Below, piece after piece: positions 45,117 to 56,034 of a stretch of 64,000 nucleotides of DNA (the stretch's first letter is position 1; each line of letters starts with the position of its first letter). This stretch comes from Zafaria cholistanensis. GTDB taxonomy: Bacteria; Actinomycetota; Actinomycetes; Actinomycetales; Micrococcaceae. Below the pieces are notes generated by a model. It was not told the DNA's origin, did not search any database, and saw only the letters and a program-made list of their open reading frames with translations. The stretch lies in contig NZ_BKDJ01000008.1 of the NCBI RefSeq assembly GCF_008580665.1, forward strand, positions 62,001-126,000. The letters run 5' to 3'. Position numbers and translations under genes: made by a program.

Positions 45117-46217
45117 GTGAGCATCGCGCTGGGCATGCCGCGGCTCCCCGACCGGAGCGGGCCGGCCGCGCCCCCGCCCGCTCCGGCCGGGGAGGCCCGG
45201 CTGCTGGACCGCTTCGGGCGCGTCGCGAGCGATCTGCGGATCTCCCTGATCGACAAGTGCAACCTCCGCTGCACCTATTGCATGCCCGCCGACGGGCTGG
45301 CCTGGCTGCCGCGCAACCGCCTGCTCACCCTTGAGGAGGTCCTGCGCCTGGTCCGGATCGGGGTCCGCGACCTGGGCGTGCGGGAAGTGCGCCTCACCGG
45401 CGGAGAACCCCTGGTCCGGGCGGACCTGGTGGAGATTGTCGCCGGACTGCGCGCCGAACACCCGCACCTGCCGGTCTCGATGACCACCAACGGCGTCGGC
45501 CTGGAGGCCAAGGCGCGGGCCCTGGCGGAGGCGGGCCTGACCCGGCTGAACGTCTCGCTGGACACCCTGCATGCGGGCACCTTCGAAAAGCTCACCCGCC
45601 GCGCGCATCTGAACCGGGTCCTGGCCGGCATCGAGGCCGCGGACGCGGCGGGGCTGCGCCCGCTGAAGATCAATGCCGTGCTGATGCGCGGCGTCAACGA
45701 GGACCAGGCCCCGGACCTGCTCGCCTGGGCGCTGGAGCGCGGGTACGAACTGCGCTTCATCGAACAGATGCCCCTGGACGCCGACCATGGGTGGCGCCGG
45801 GAGGACATGGTGACCGCAGCCGACACGCGCTCCCTGCTGCAGCGCACCCACCTGCTCACGCCGGACCCGCGCGCACGGGAAGGGGCCCCCGCCGAGCGTT
45901 TCCTGGTCTCCCGCCCCGCCGAGCCGGACCGGATCCTGGGCACCGTCGGGATCATTGCCTCCGTCACGGAACCCTTCTGCGCGGACTGCCGCCGCACCCG
46001 CATCACCGCCGAGGGGCGCGTCATGAGCTGCCTCTTCTCCCACGAGGAAACCGACCTGTCCGCGCTGCTGCGCTCGGGAGCCGCCGACGCCGAGGTGGCC
46101 CGGCGGTGGCGGGCGGCCATGTGGGTCAAGCCGCGCGCCCACGGCATGGACCATGCGGGCCTGGGCGCGGAGGACTTCGTCCAGCCAGACCGTTCCATGA
46201 GCGCCATCGGAGGCTAG
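45117..46217 (+). CDS. moaA: GTP 3',8-cyclase MoaA (molybdenum cofactor)
   Basis: 366-residue radical SAM enzyme for the first step of molybdopterin synthesis. The N-terminal cluster CNLRCTYC, the SAM motif LTGGEPLVR, and a C-terminal cluster FCADCRRTRITAEGRVMSC are all present, and the C-terminus ends in the required Gly-Gly (SAIGG). Start GTG 45117. It lies 84 bases after folD on the same strand and probably supports the molybdenum enzyme at 38843-41161. Other moa and moe genes are not in the window. Confidence 0.94.
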   Translation: MSIALGMPRLPDRSGPAAPPPAPAGEARLLDRFGRVASDLRISLIDKCNLRCTYCMPADGLAWLPRNRLLTLEEVLRLVRIGVRDLGVREVRLTGGEPLVRADLVEIVAGLRAEHPHLPVSMTTNGVGLEAKARALAEAGLTRLNVSLDTLHAGTFEKLTRRAHLNRVLAGIEAADAAGLRPLKINAVLMRGVNEDQAPDLLAWALERGYELRFIEQMPLDADHGWRREDMVTAADTRSLLQRTHLLTPDPRAREGAPAERFLVSRPAEPDRILGTVGIIASVTEPFCADCRRTRITAEGRVMSCLFSHEETDLSALLRSGAADAEVARRWRAAMWVKPRAHGMDHAGLGAEDFVQPDRSMSAIGG

Positions 46218-46232
46218 GGGACGGCCGGGCGC

Positions 46233-46387
46233 ATCGCCAGCGCCAGCGTCTCGGGCCCGCCCTTCCGGTTCCGGCCCAAGGAACAGCCCGGCCTGCCCAA
46301 ATTCCTCAAGCAGGCCGGGCTGGAAATCGCCCGGAGGAAGGGCTACCCCACCACCACCTGGGCCCGCTGCTCCAGTGGAGCCGTGGC
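46233..46387 (+). pseudogene. duplicated 3' end of the iclR regulator gene
   Basis: 155 bases that align without gaps to 38689-38843 (the last 129 bases of iclR plus 26 downstream), with about 16 differences by my count, roughly 90 percent identity. It reads ASVSGPPFRFRPKEQPG, then KQAGLEIARRKGYPTTT, but the stop TGA has become TGG. The other strand of bases 46343-46387 is the end of the Rieske oxygenase gene, so the downstream part of the functional iclR also copies that gene's end. Confidence 0.85.
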
Positions 46388-47545
46388 CGGGGCAAGGCCC
46401 AGCAGGTCCTCTCCGGAAGGCTGCACGTCGCCGACCCTGGAGCTCACCCAGTCGTGGAAGGCGCCGATGTGGTGCTCGCTGGGCACCAGCACGCCGCCCT
46501 TGGAGTAAACCTTGGAGGCCATTCCCGGCTGGCAGCGCTCGCAGGCATCGAAGTCCTGCATGTTCACGCGGTGGAACAGTTCCACCGAGGCGGTGACGTC
46601 CTTGCCGGACTCGACCACGCTGGGCAGGTAGAGCCAGTCGCACTCGACGATGGTGTGGTCGGCGGCCAGCGGGAACATCCGGTGGATGATCACGTGGTCG
46701 GGCACCAGGTTCACGAAAACGGTCGGCTTGATGGTGATCGCGTAGTAGCGCCGGTCCTGGTCCTCGCTCACGCCGGGAATCAGGTCCAGGCCCTCCGAGC
46801 CGTCCACCGTGAAGCCCTTGATGTCCTCGCCGAACTCCGCGCCGTGGCCCACGAAGTACTGCGCGGCCAGGCCGTCGGCGAACTCGGGCAGGACCTCGGT
46901 CAGTTCCGGGTGGATGGTGGCGCAGTGGTAGCACTCCATGAAGTTCTCGATGATGAGCTTCCAGTTCGCCTTGACGTCATACTTGATGCGCCGGCCGACC
47001 AACAGGTTGGCCACGCCATAGCCGTCGATGGCCTCCAGGTCGCCGAGCCGCTCCTCGATGGCCCCCATCACGTCTTCCTCGAAGGACGGCGGGTTCTCGG
47101 CCAGGCAGACCCACACGTAGCCCAGGTACTCGCGGATGTGGACCTTCGCCAGGCCGTACTCGTGCCGGTCGATATCCGGCATCTTGGTCAGGTTGGGCGC
47201 AGCGACGAGCTTGCCCTCGAAGTCGTAGGTCCAGGCGTGGTAGGGGCACTGGAAGGAACGCTCAACCTGTCCGGACTCCTCCATGCACAGCTTCACGCCG
47301 CGGTGCCGGCAGATGTTGTAGAACGCGCGGATCTCGCCCTTGCGGGTCCGGCTGATCAGGACGCTCTCGCGGCCGATCTGGACCGTCTTCCACGCACCGG
47401 CCTTGTCCAGGTCGGCGGTCCGGATGGCGCAGAACCACATCTGCTCGAAGATGCGTTCCTGTTCGGCGCGGAAGATTGCGGCGTCGGTGTAGGTGTGCCC
47501 GGGCAGGGTCGAGATGAGGCTGGGGGAGGTTACTTCAACGGCCAT
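46343..47545 (-). CDS. Rieske oxygenase alpha subunit, glycine betaine monooxygenase-like (GbcA type)
   Basis: 400 residues. The N-terminal Rieske [2Fe-2S] site is ICRHRGVKLC (Cys and His) and CPYHAW (Cys and His) near residues 80-105. The catalytic domain's mononuclear iron ligands lie in NFMECYHCATIHPEL. Relatives demethylate glycine betaine to dimethylglycine, releasing formaldehyde. The dimethylglycine oxidase, BCCT importer and C1 genes around it strongly support this; a carnitine or other quaternary amine is the alternative. The reductase gene is 41 bases upstream. The last 15 codons overlap the duplicated iclR tail on the other strand. Confidence 0.87.
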   Translation of the reverse strand: MAVEVTSPSLISTLPGHTYTDAAIFRAEQERIFEQMWFCAIRTADLDKAGAWKTVQIGRESVLISRTRKGEIRAFYNICRHRGVKLCMEESGQVERSFQCPYHAWTYDFEGKLVAAPNLTKMPDIDRHEYGLAKVHIREYLGYVWVCLAENPPSFEEDVMGAIEERLGDLEAIDGYGVANLLVGRRIKYDVKANWKLIIENFMECYHCATIHPELTEVLPEFADGLAAQYFVGHGAEFGEDIKGFTVDGSEGLDLIPGVSEDQDRRYYAITIKPTVFVNLVPDHVIIHRMFPLAADHTIVECDWLYLPSVVESGKDVTASVELFHRVNMQDFDACERCQPGMASKVYSKGGVLVPSEHHIGAFHDWVSSRVGDVQPSGEDLLGLAPATAPLEQRAQVVVG

Positions 47546-47586
47546 CGTTTCTCCTTGAGTGTGCGGTGAGGGTCAGGCGGGGAGGG

Positions 47587-48777
47587 TCAGGCGGGGACGG
47601 AAGAAGTGGGGGCGGACGCGGCGGCCTGCGCGAGGGCGCGGCGCCACTTGACGAACAGCCGGGGCTGGTTCATACCCAGCACGGCCACGGGCTCCGAGGC
47701 CCGGTAATAGACGGCCAGGAGGTCGTGGGCCTGGGCGGAGCCGGCTTCGATCTCCACCCGGTCAGCTTCCCCGGCGTTGCCGGCGAACTGCAGTTTCACG
47801 CCATGCTGGTCGGACCAGAAGTAGTGCGGCTTGGGCTTCGCGGCGGACGGGGCAGCGCCCAGGAGCGCCTCCACCGCGATTTCCGCCTGCTCCGTGGCCG
47901 AGGTCCAGTGCTCCACGCGCCGGTGTGTTTCCGCGCGCTCGTCGAACCATGCGGCGCAGTCCCCGGCGGCGACGATGCCCGGCAGGTTTGTCCGGCCCGC
48001 CGCGTCGCACAGGACGCCGTTCTTGACGTCGAGGCCGGAGAAGGACAGCCATGCCGTGTTCGGCACGGCACCGATGCCCACCAGAACGAGGTCCGCGGCC
48101 AGCCGCTGCCCGTTGGTGAGGTTCAGGCCGGTGACCCTTCCACCGGCGCTCTCGACGCTGTCGATGGTGGTGTCCCGGAGCAGGGCCACGCCACGGCTTA
48201 CCTGCAGCCCCGCCACCACTTCGCCCATTTCCGCGCCGAGGGCGGCGCTGAACGGAACCGGTTCGGCGTTCACGAGGGTCACCTCCAACCCTAAGGACGA
48301 GGCGGTGGAGGCGACTTCGGCTCCGATGAAACCGGCCCCGATGATCACCAGCCGGCGGCCGGGAAGCAGTTCGGCCGCCAGCTGCCGGCTGTCGTCCAGG
48401 GTCCGCAGGGTGTGGACGTTGGTGAACCCCTCCAGGCTGGGAAGCCGGCGTGCGGAGGCGCCGGTGGCGATCACGATGCCGTCCGCGGCAATGATCGTCC
48501 CGTCCTCGAGCATGATGGCCTTGGCCTCGCCGTCCAGGCCGAGGGCCCGGTGCCCGAGCAGCCACTCGGCCTGGAGGTCCTCGTTTCCGGCCTCCAGTGC
48601 GAGGTCCCCGGCCGTCATCCTGCCCAGCAGGAAATCCTTGGACAGCGGAGGCCGGTCATACGGGCGCTCCGCCTCGTCCCCGACGATCACGAGCCTGCCC
48701 GCAAAGCCTTTGGCGCGCGCAGCGCGTGCTGCCGACAAGCCGGCCAAGGATGCCCCGACGATGGCTAGGGTTTCCAT
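47587..48777 (-). CDS. ferredoxin reductase, FAD/NAD(P)-dependent
   Basis: 396 residues, pyridine nucleotide-disulfide family, like rhodocoxin and putidaredoxin reductases. FAD motif VGASLAGLSAARAARAKG at the N-terminus, ERPYDRPPLSKDFLLG, NAD motif VIIGAGFIGAEVAS near 155, and VAAGDCAAWFDE near 290. It passes electrons from NAD(P)H to the Rieske ferredoxin encoded at 55464-55814, which feeds the oxygenase. Strong ribosome site GAGGAGGG before ATG 48777. It heads the reductase-oxygenase pair. Confidence 0.88.
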   Translation of the reverse strand: METLAIVGASLAGLSAARAARAKGFAGRLVIVGDEAERPYDRPPLSKDFLLGRMTAGDLALEAGNEDLQAEWLLGHRALGLDGEAKAIMLEDGTIIAADGIVIATGASARRLPSLEGFTNVHTLRTLDDSRQLAAELLPGRRLVIIGAGFIGAEVASTASSLGLEVTLVNAEPVPFSAALGAEMGEVVAGLQVSRGVALLRDTTIDSVESAGGRVTGLNLTNGQRLAADLVLVGIGAVPNTAWLSFSGLDVKNGVLCDAAGRTNLPGIVAAGDCAAWFDERAETHRRVEHWTSATEQAEIAVEALLGAAPSAAKPKPHYFWSDQHGVKLQFAGNAGEADRVEIEAGSAQAHDLLAVYYRASEPVAVLGMNQPRLFVKWRRALAQAAASAPTSSVPA

Positions 48778-48794
48778 TCACCCTCCTCATTCTT

Positions 48795-48831
48795 AGTGCG
48801 AGCACTTTTTATTACGCACGTTTTTATTGCG
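48795..48831. promoter_or_regulatory. control region between reductase and GntR genes
   Basis: The perfect inverted repeat AGTGCGAGCACT (48795-48806) is followed by the AT-rich direct repeat TTTTTATTACG/TTTTTATTGCG at 48806-48816 and 48821-48831, 15 bases apart. These stand out against the GC-rich background, 18 to 54 bases upstream of the reductase ATG, and are likely operator or promoter parts. The GntR protein encoded divergently could bind here. Confidence 0.5.
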
Positions 48832-49043
48832 TCTTGTGCAACAGGTCTCACTATCCGCAACGACTTCCCCAGTGTGATCAACGCCATAGTGAGTGTCAAG
48901 GATGGTCCGGCCAATCTGACGCCGGGATTTCTTCGATCCTCCGGTCCGCACGCACGCCAGCCTTTCCCCGACCGGGTGCCGGAGGGCCCTGAGCAGGGGC
49001 TCTGAGCAGGAAGGGGCCGCGCGACCGGTCGCGGGCGCCTATC

Positions 49044-49733
49044 ATGCTGGAGGATCGTTCACGGATCCCCGAATCGGACGGGAAGGCCAACATCTTGGGA
49101 GAAACCGGGCTTACCCGGGCGGAATTCGCGTACCGGGAGCTTCGCCAGCGCATCATCGACATGCGGCTGCCCCCGGGCGAGCCCCTGGACGAGGAGTCGC
49201 TCATGGCCAGCCTTGAGCTCGGCCGCACCCCGCTGCGGGAAGCGGTCAAGCGCCTTGAAACCGACCGCCTGCTCGTCGTGTACCCGCGCCGGGGCACCTT
49301 CGTCGCGGAGGTCAATATCCGGGACCTCGGGGAGATTTCCGACGCCCGGCGGGTCCTTGAGGCCTTCGCCGCGCGCAGGGCGGCCGAACGCGCTACCGGG
49401 GAGGATCGCGGCAAGCTGCGGTCCTGCCTGGAGGCCTTAAAGCAGGCGCCCGACGGCACCAACCAGACCTCGATCGACCTGGACGCGCAGATCCACCGCA
49501 CCATTTATGCCACCATGCGCAACAGCTATGTCGAAGCGACGCTGATCCAGTACTTTGCCCTGTCCCAGCGCATGTGGAACTTTGTGCTGGCGGGACTGGC
49601 GCCCATCTCGGGGAACGTCCAGGAGCACGTGGCCCTCCTGGAGGCAATCATCGACGGTGACCCCGACAAGGCGGCACGCCTGGCCGAGGAGCACGTCAGC
49701 CACTTCGAGCAGCTGGTCCAGCGCTCCCTGTAG
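49044..49733 (+). CDS. GntR family regulator, FCD (FadR-type) subfamily
   Basis: 229 residues. The winged HTH (AYRELRQRIIDMRLPPGEPL, LGRTPLREAVKRLE) is at about 25-90, and the FCD ligand domain at about 95-220 with DLDAQIHRTIYATMRN and a metal-site-like His in HVALLEAI. ATG 49044 and TTG 49095 (behind GGGAAGG) are both possible starts; the HTH begins shortly after either. Divergent from the betaine monooxygenase reductase and convergent with dimethylglycine oxidase, so it probably controls the island. Confidence 0.86.
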   Translation: MLEDRSRIPESDGKANILGETGLTRAEFAYRELRQRIIDMRLPPGEPLDEESLMASLELGRTPLREAVKRLETDRLLVVYPRRGTFVAEVNIRDLGEISDARRVLEAFAARRAAERATGEDRGKLRSCLEALKQAPDGTNQTSIDLDAQIHRTIYATMRNSYVEATLIQYFALSQRMWNFVLAGLAPISGNVQEHVALLEAIIDGDPDKAARLAEEHVSHFEQLVQRSL

Positions 49734-49752
49734 GGCGCCCGGGACACGGAAA

Positions 49753-49780
49753 GGGCCCGGAACCATGCGGTTCCGGGCCC
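49753..49780. terminator. bidirectional terminator between gntR and dimethylglycine oxidase gene
   Basis: GGGCCCGGAACC at 49753-49764 pairs perfectly with 49769-49780 over ATGC. It lies 20 bases after the gntR stop and 9 bases after the oxidase stop, convergent genes. Confidence 0.85.
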
Positions 49781-49789
49781 CGGCCGGTG

Positions 49790-52321
<2,532 letters not shown>

Positions 52322-52342
52322 TCAGTGGTGGTGGGGTCGGGG

Positions 52343-53248
52343 CTAGTGGAAGACGACGGTTCGGTGGCCGCTGAGCATGACGCGGTTCTCCGCGTGCCAG
52401 CGGACCGCTCGGGCGAGGGCCAGCGCCTCGGTATCCCTGCCTACGGTGGCCAGTTCCTCCGGGGTCATCCGGTGGTCCACCCGCACGACCTCCTGCTCGA
52501 TGATCGGGCCCTCGTCCAGGTCGGCGGTGACGTAGTGGGCTGTGGCCCCGACGTGCTTGACGCCGCGTGCGTGGGCCTGGTGGTACGGGCGCGCGCCCTT
52601 GAACCCGGGCAGGAAGGAGTGGTGGATGTTGATGGCGCGCCCGGAGAGCCGGTTGCAGAGGTCGTCGGAGAGCACCTGCATGTAGCGGGCGAGCACCACC
52701 AGGTCGGCCTCGAACTGCTCCACCACGTCCAGCAGCCGCTGCTCGGCCGCGGGCTTGGACGCCGCGTCGACGGGGATGTGGACGAAGGGGAGCCCGGCCG
52801 CCTCGGCCATCGGGCGCAGGTCCTCGTGGTTGGATACCACGGCGACCAGGTCGGCCGGCAGGCTTCCGGTCTGCCACCGGAAAATCAGGTCGTGGAGGCA
52901 GTGCCCGAACTTGGACACCATGATCAGCACCCGCGGCCTGGTGGCGTCGCTGAACGTGTAGGTCATGCCGAATTCCCGGGCGGTGTCCTCGAAGCGGCGC
53001 GTGAGGGTCTCGGCGTCGGCATCCTGTGCAGTGAAGGCCGTCCGCATGAACAGGGTGTTCTCCACCCGGTCATCGAACTGCTGGTGCTCGGTAATGTCCG
53101 CGCCCAGTTCCGCCAGGAAGCGGGACACCGCGTGGACGATGCCGGGCCGCTGGGGGCAGGACAGCGTCAGGACGCCGACGTGCGGGTTTGGGCTCGCGGC
53201 GCGGGCTTCGGTGGAGACCCGCGGTTCCAAAGTGGCTTGGGTGGTCAT
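52343..53248 (-). CDS. purU: formyltetrahydrofolate deformylase
   Basis: 301 residues. N-terminal ACT domain (VGVLTLSCPQRPGIVHAVSRFL) and C-terminal formyltransferase-like domain. Catalytic elements: INIHHSFLPGFKGARPYHQA with the active His, and the Asp in HYVTADLDEGP. It splits 10-formyl-THF to THF and formate, freeing folate when methyl groups are oxidised in bulk; formate then goes to the dehydrogenase at 38.8 kb. The N-terminus is about 20 residues longer than usual. It shares the operon with the dimethylglycine oxidase and has its own promoter upstream. Confidence 0.94.
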   Translation of the reverse strand: MTTQATLEPRVSTEARAASPNPHVGVLTLSCPQRPGIVHAVSRFLAELGADITEHQQFDDRVENTLFMRTAFTAQDADAETLTRRFEDTAREFGMTYTFSDATRPRVLIMVSKFGHCLHDLIFRWQTGSLPADLVAVVSNHEDLRPMAEAAGLPFVHIPVDAASKPAAEQRLLDVVEQFEADLVVLARYMQVLSDDLCNRLSGRAINIHHSFLPGFKGARPYHQAHARGVKHVGATAHYVTADLDEGPIIEQEVVRVDHRMTPEELATVGRDTEALALARAVRWHAENRVMLSGHRTVVFH

Positions 53249-53478
53249 TGGTGCTCCTTCAGGTGGTCCGCTTCAGGGAGAGGCTGGATGTGAAGCTGGG
53301 GTTTGGGCTGCGGTCGAAACCGGAGGTGAAGCGTGGGAGTGGGGGGCGGGCGCGTAGCCCCTGGCGGCGGGGCCGGCCCTTCCCGTTTCCGGGGGGCGCC
53401 TCCCGGACCGGTGTGATACGGATCTCTCTGATCATACAACTGATATATGAGGGAATGCTAGTGGTGATTTCCCCCTTC
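53249..53478. promoter_or_regulatory. promoter region of purU-dimethylglycine oxidase
   Basis: The minus strand carries the AT-rich region 53420-53460, which includes TCATA-N9-TATGA (53432-53450) as an inverted repeat and TATGAT as a -10-like hexamer. A GntR-type regulator could bind. The remaining bases are G-rich with no gene visible. Confidence 0.4.
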
Positions 53479-53513
53479 CTGCCCCCGGGCCCGGCTCCCG
53501 GGCCCGGGGCAGG
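53479..53513 (-). terminator. terminator of the ferredoxin-BCCT operon
   Basis: A GC-only hairpin with arms CTGCCCCCGGGCCCGG and CCGGGCCCGGGGCAG, one bulged C, a short loop, ending 2 bases before the BCCT stop codon (minus strand). It separates this operon from purU. Confidence 0.7.
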
Positions 53514-53515
53514 AA

Positions 53516-55471
53516 CTAGCTGGTCGAGCGGCGTTCTGCTTCGCCCTCCCCTGCCGGGGACGGGCAGGGCCGCCGCCCGCAGGACTCGCCGCACTCATGC
53601 CGGGTCACCAGGTCGAACAGTCCGCCGTTGTGCTGGTCGACCCCGGACCTGATGGCCCGCTCGACGACGGAATCCGCCAGGCGCTTGCGCAGGGCCAGCG
53701 GGTCCCGGCGCAGGTCTTTGACCAGCGCAACGCACATCAGGAGCATGACCAGGACGAAGGGCAGGGCCGAAACAATCGTGACCCGCTGCAGCCCGGCCAA
53801 AGCATCGGCCGGCTTGTCCCCGCCCGCGAGGAGCATCACGGCCGCCACGGCCCCGGTGAGTGCGCCCCAGAAGATCACGACGCCGCGGCGCGGCTCCTCG
53901 GCGCCGTTGGAGCTGAGCGAACCCATGACAAGGGACGCCGAGTCCGCTCCGGTCACGAAGAAGATGGCGACGAGGACCATGGCCAGGACGGACACGGCCG
54001 CGGCGGCCACCTGCGCCAGCGGCAGCTGGTGCAGGAGGTCGAACAGCGCGCTGTCGAAGGAGATCGTCGGCACGCCGTCGACCATCGTGGCGATTCCGTC
54101 GGACGGGTCCTCTGAAGTGGTGCTGGCGGACTGGATGTGGATGGCCGCGCCCCCAAAGATGCCGAACCAGATCAGGCTGACGATGCTGGGCACCAACAGG
54201 ACGCCGGTCACGAACTGGCGGATCGTCCGCCCCCGGCTGATGCGGGCGATGAACATGCCGACGAACGGGGTCCAGGAGACCCACCAGGCCCAGTAGAAGA
54301 TGGTCCAGCCCGACATCCAGTCGCGCAGGGCTCCGTCCCCCACAGCCTCCGTCCGGGAAGACATTTCCGGCAGGTTCGCCGCGTAATCCCCCACCGCCGA
54401 CGGAATGAGGTTGAGGATGAACAGCGACGGGCCCGCCACGAAGACGATCAGGGCAAGCAGCACGGCCAGGACCATGTTGATGTTGGCCAGCCACTGAATG
54501 CCGCGCCGGATCCCGGAGACCGCGGAGGCGATGAAGCAGAAGGTCAGGATGGCGACGATCCCCACCAGGATCGGGGTGGCAAGCTGCCCCCCGATCCACC
54601 CGTTGGAAGCCAGGCCGCTGCCGATCTGCAGCGCCCCGAGCCCCAGGGAGGCTGCCGTTCCGAAGAGCGTGGCGAAGATGGCGAGCATGTTGATGAACCG
54701 CCCGGCTGCGCCATCCACCGACTTGGCCCCAAAAAGGGAGGTGAAGGCCGCGGAGATCAGCTGCCGCCGGCCCAGGCGGAAGGTTCCGTAGGCCATGGCC
54801 AGCCCAACCACCGCGTACATGGCCCACGGGTGGAGGGTCCAGTGGAACAGCGAGGTCGCCATGGCCGCCTGGATGGCCTCGGGGGTCTGGCCCTCCACGG
54901 TGCCGGGCGGGGGTGAGATGTAGTGGTACAGCGGCTCGGCGACGCCGTAGAACATCAGGCCGATGCCCATGCCGGCCGCGAACATCATGGAGATCCATGA
55001 GATGGTCCGGAACTCGGGCTTCTCACCGTCCTTGCCCAGCGGGATATTGCCGAAGCGCCCCAGCGCCAGCCACAGGACGTAGACAACAAACAGCGAAGCC
55101 AGCGCAATGAACAGCCAGCCTGTGTCCTTCATCACCCAGTCCAGGGCCGCCTGGGACACGGCGGCGAGACTCTCCCGGCCGGCGAAGCCCCACACGACGA
55201 AGGCCAGGGCCAGCGCGCCCGCCACGCCGAAGACGGTCTTGTCCAGCCGGGGGCGCTCGCGGAGAACGCGGTGCGCCACGGCCTGTTCCGTGGCGCTCTG
55301 GCGCAGCGTCTCCAGGATTTCGAGGTCCTCGTCTACGGGATGTTCCTCCACTGCGTGCCCCGGCTCCGGCCGCTCTTCAATAACCTCGGCAAGGGGGGCA
55401 TCACTGAGGGGGGCGCCCCCGGCAGCCACCAGAACCTCTTCCGTCCCCGGGCCCTGCGTTTCCTTATACAT
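53516..55471 (-). CDS. BCCT family transporter, glycine betaine/carnitine/choline
   Basis: 651 residues, twelve membrane helices. The family signature is GMGIGLMFYGVAEPLYHY near residue 190 and WTIFYWAWWVSWTPFVGMFIARISRGRT near 400, with the Trp-rich substrate box. The N-terminal cytoplasmic part is about 85 residues long, rich in Glu/Pro, and the C-terminal tail ends CGESCGRRPC; long tails sense osmolarity in BetP. It imports betaine for catabolism. Start ATG 55471 (GTG 55477 possible); it overlaps the ferredoxin stop by 8-14 bp. Confidence 0.92.
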   Translation of the reverse strand: MYKETQGPGTEEVLVAAGGAPLSDAPLAEVIEERPEPGHAVEEHPVDEDLEILETLRQSATEQAVAHRVLRERPRLDKTVFGVAGALALAFVVWGFAGRESLAAVSQAALDWVMKDTGWLFIALASLFVVYVLWLALGRFGNIPLGKDGEKPEFRTISWISMMFAAGMGIGLMFYGVAEPLYHYISPPPGTVEGQTPEAIQAAMATSLFHWTLHPWAMYAVVGLAMAYGTFRLGRRQLISAAFTSLFGAKSVDGAAGRFINMLAIFATLFGTAASLGLGALQIGSGLASNGWIGGQLATPILVGIVAILTFCFIASAVSGIRRGIQWLANINMVLAVLLALIVFVAGPSLFILNLIPSAVGDYAANLPEMSSRTEAVGDGALRDWMSGWTIFYWAWWVSWTPFVGMFIARISRGRTIRQFVTGVLLVPSIVSLIWFGIFGGAAIHIQSASTTSEDPSDGIATMVDGVPTISFDSALFDLLHQLPLAQVAAAAVSVLAMVLVAIFFVTGADSASLVMGSLSSNGAEEPRRGVVIFWGALTGAVAAVMLLAGGDKPADALAGLQRVTIVSALPFVLVMLLMCVALVKDLRRDPLALRKRLADSVVERAIRSGVDQHNGGLFDLVTRHECGESCGRRPCPSPAGEGEAERRSTS

Positions 55472-55814
55472 GGCCACCGACCGTCAGTCCAGGCGGCAGG
55501 TTCGGGGCTTCCTGCGACTCGATGACCATGATGTCCCCGTCAATCACGGCGACCTCGTGGACACGGACCGGCAGCTTGGCCGGGGGCGAGTCCACCGCTC
55601 CGGTGCGCAGATCGAATTTAGAGGCGTGGAGCGGGCATTCGACCTCGCACCCCTCGACCCATCCATCCGCGAGGGAGGCGTCCTGGTGTGTACAGGTGTC
55701 GTCGATAGCGAAAAGTTCACCTTCTTCGGTGTGGAACACGGCGATGGGTGGGGAGGTATCGAGACGGATCGCGTCTCCCCGCGCTAGGTCGTTGAGTGGG
55801 CATGCCCTGTGCAT
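55464..55814 (-). CDS. Rieske-type [2Fe-2S] ferredoxin
   Basis: 116 residues, non-haem ferredoxin of the kind used by Rieske oxygenases. Cluster ligands: CTHQDASLADG (Cys, His) and CPLHASKFD (Cys, His). It hands electrons from the reductase at 47587-48777 to the oxygenase at 46343-47545. The two lie more than 7 kb away but share the island. The start ATG 55814 follows AAAGGGG; the frame stays open upstream as a shadow. It begins the operon with the BCCT gene, whose start overlaps its stop. Confidence 0.9.
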   Translation of the reverse strand: MHRACPLNDLARGDAIRLDTSPPIAVFHTEEGELFAIDDTCTHQDASLADGWVEGCEVECPLHASKFDLRTGAVDSPPAKLPVRVHEVAVIDGDIMVIESQEAPNLPPGLTVGGHV

Positions 55815-55888
55815 CAGAACCCCTTTCACGCCGCCGCCCTTGAAGCGGGATGACGCTTGTTTTGAATGGATCAACAGGAAGCGAGTTA

Positions 55889-55922
55889 AGCAACAGTGAC
55901 GGACCTCACAGGGACCTGTCAA
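55889..55922 (-). promoter_or_regulatory. promoter and CRP/GlxR-type site, copy B (ferredoxin-BCCT)
   Basis: Minus strand: TTGACA (55922-55917), then TGTGA (55910-55906), six bases, TCACT (55899-55895), 75 bases upstream of the ferredoxin ATG. Blocks AGCAACAGTGA, AC, TCACAGG and CTGTCAA match copy A at 42674-42707 in the same order and spacing. The rest of the leader (55815-55888) shows nothing else. Confidence 0.6.
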
Positions 55923-56034
55923 GGGGATCAGGGACCACGTCACACCCCGCCGGAGACGGCCCATGTCAGGCGGGGGAGGACGGTTTTGCCGCCACACAGC
56001 CCCGGGCCCGGGCCGGGGCTGGGAGAATGGACGA

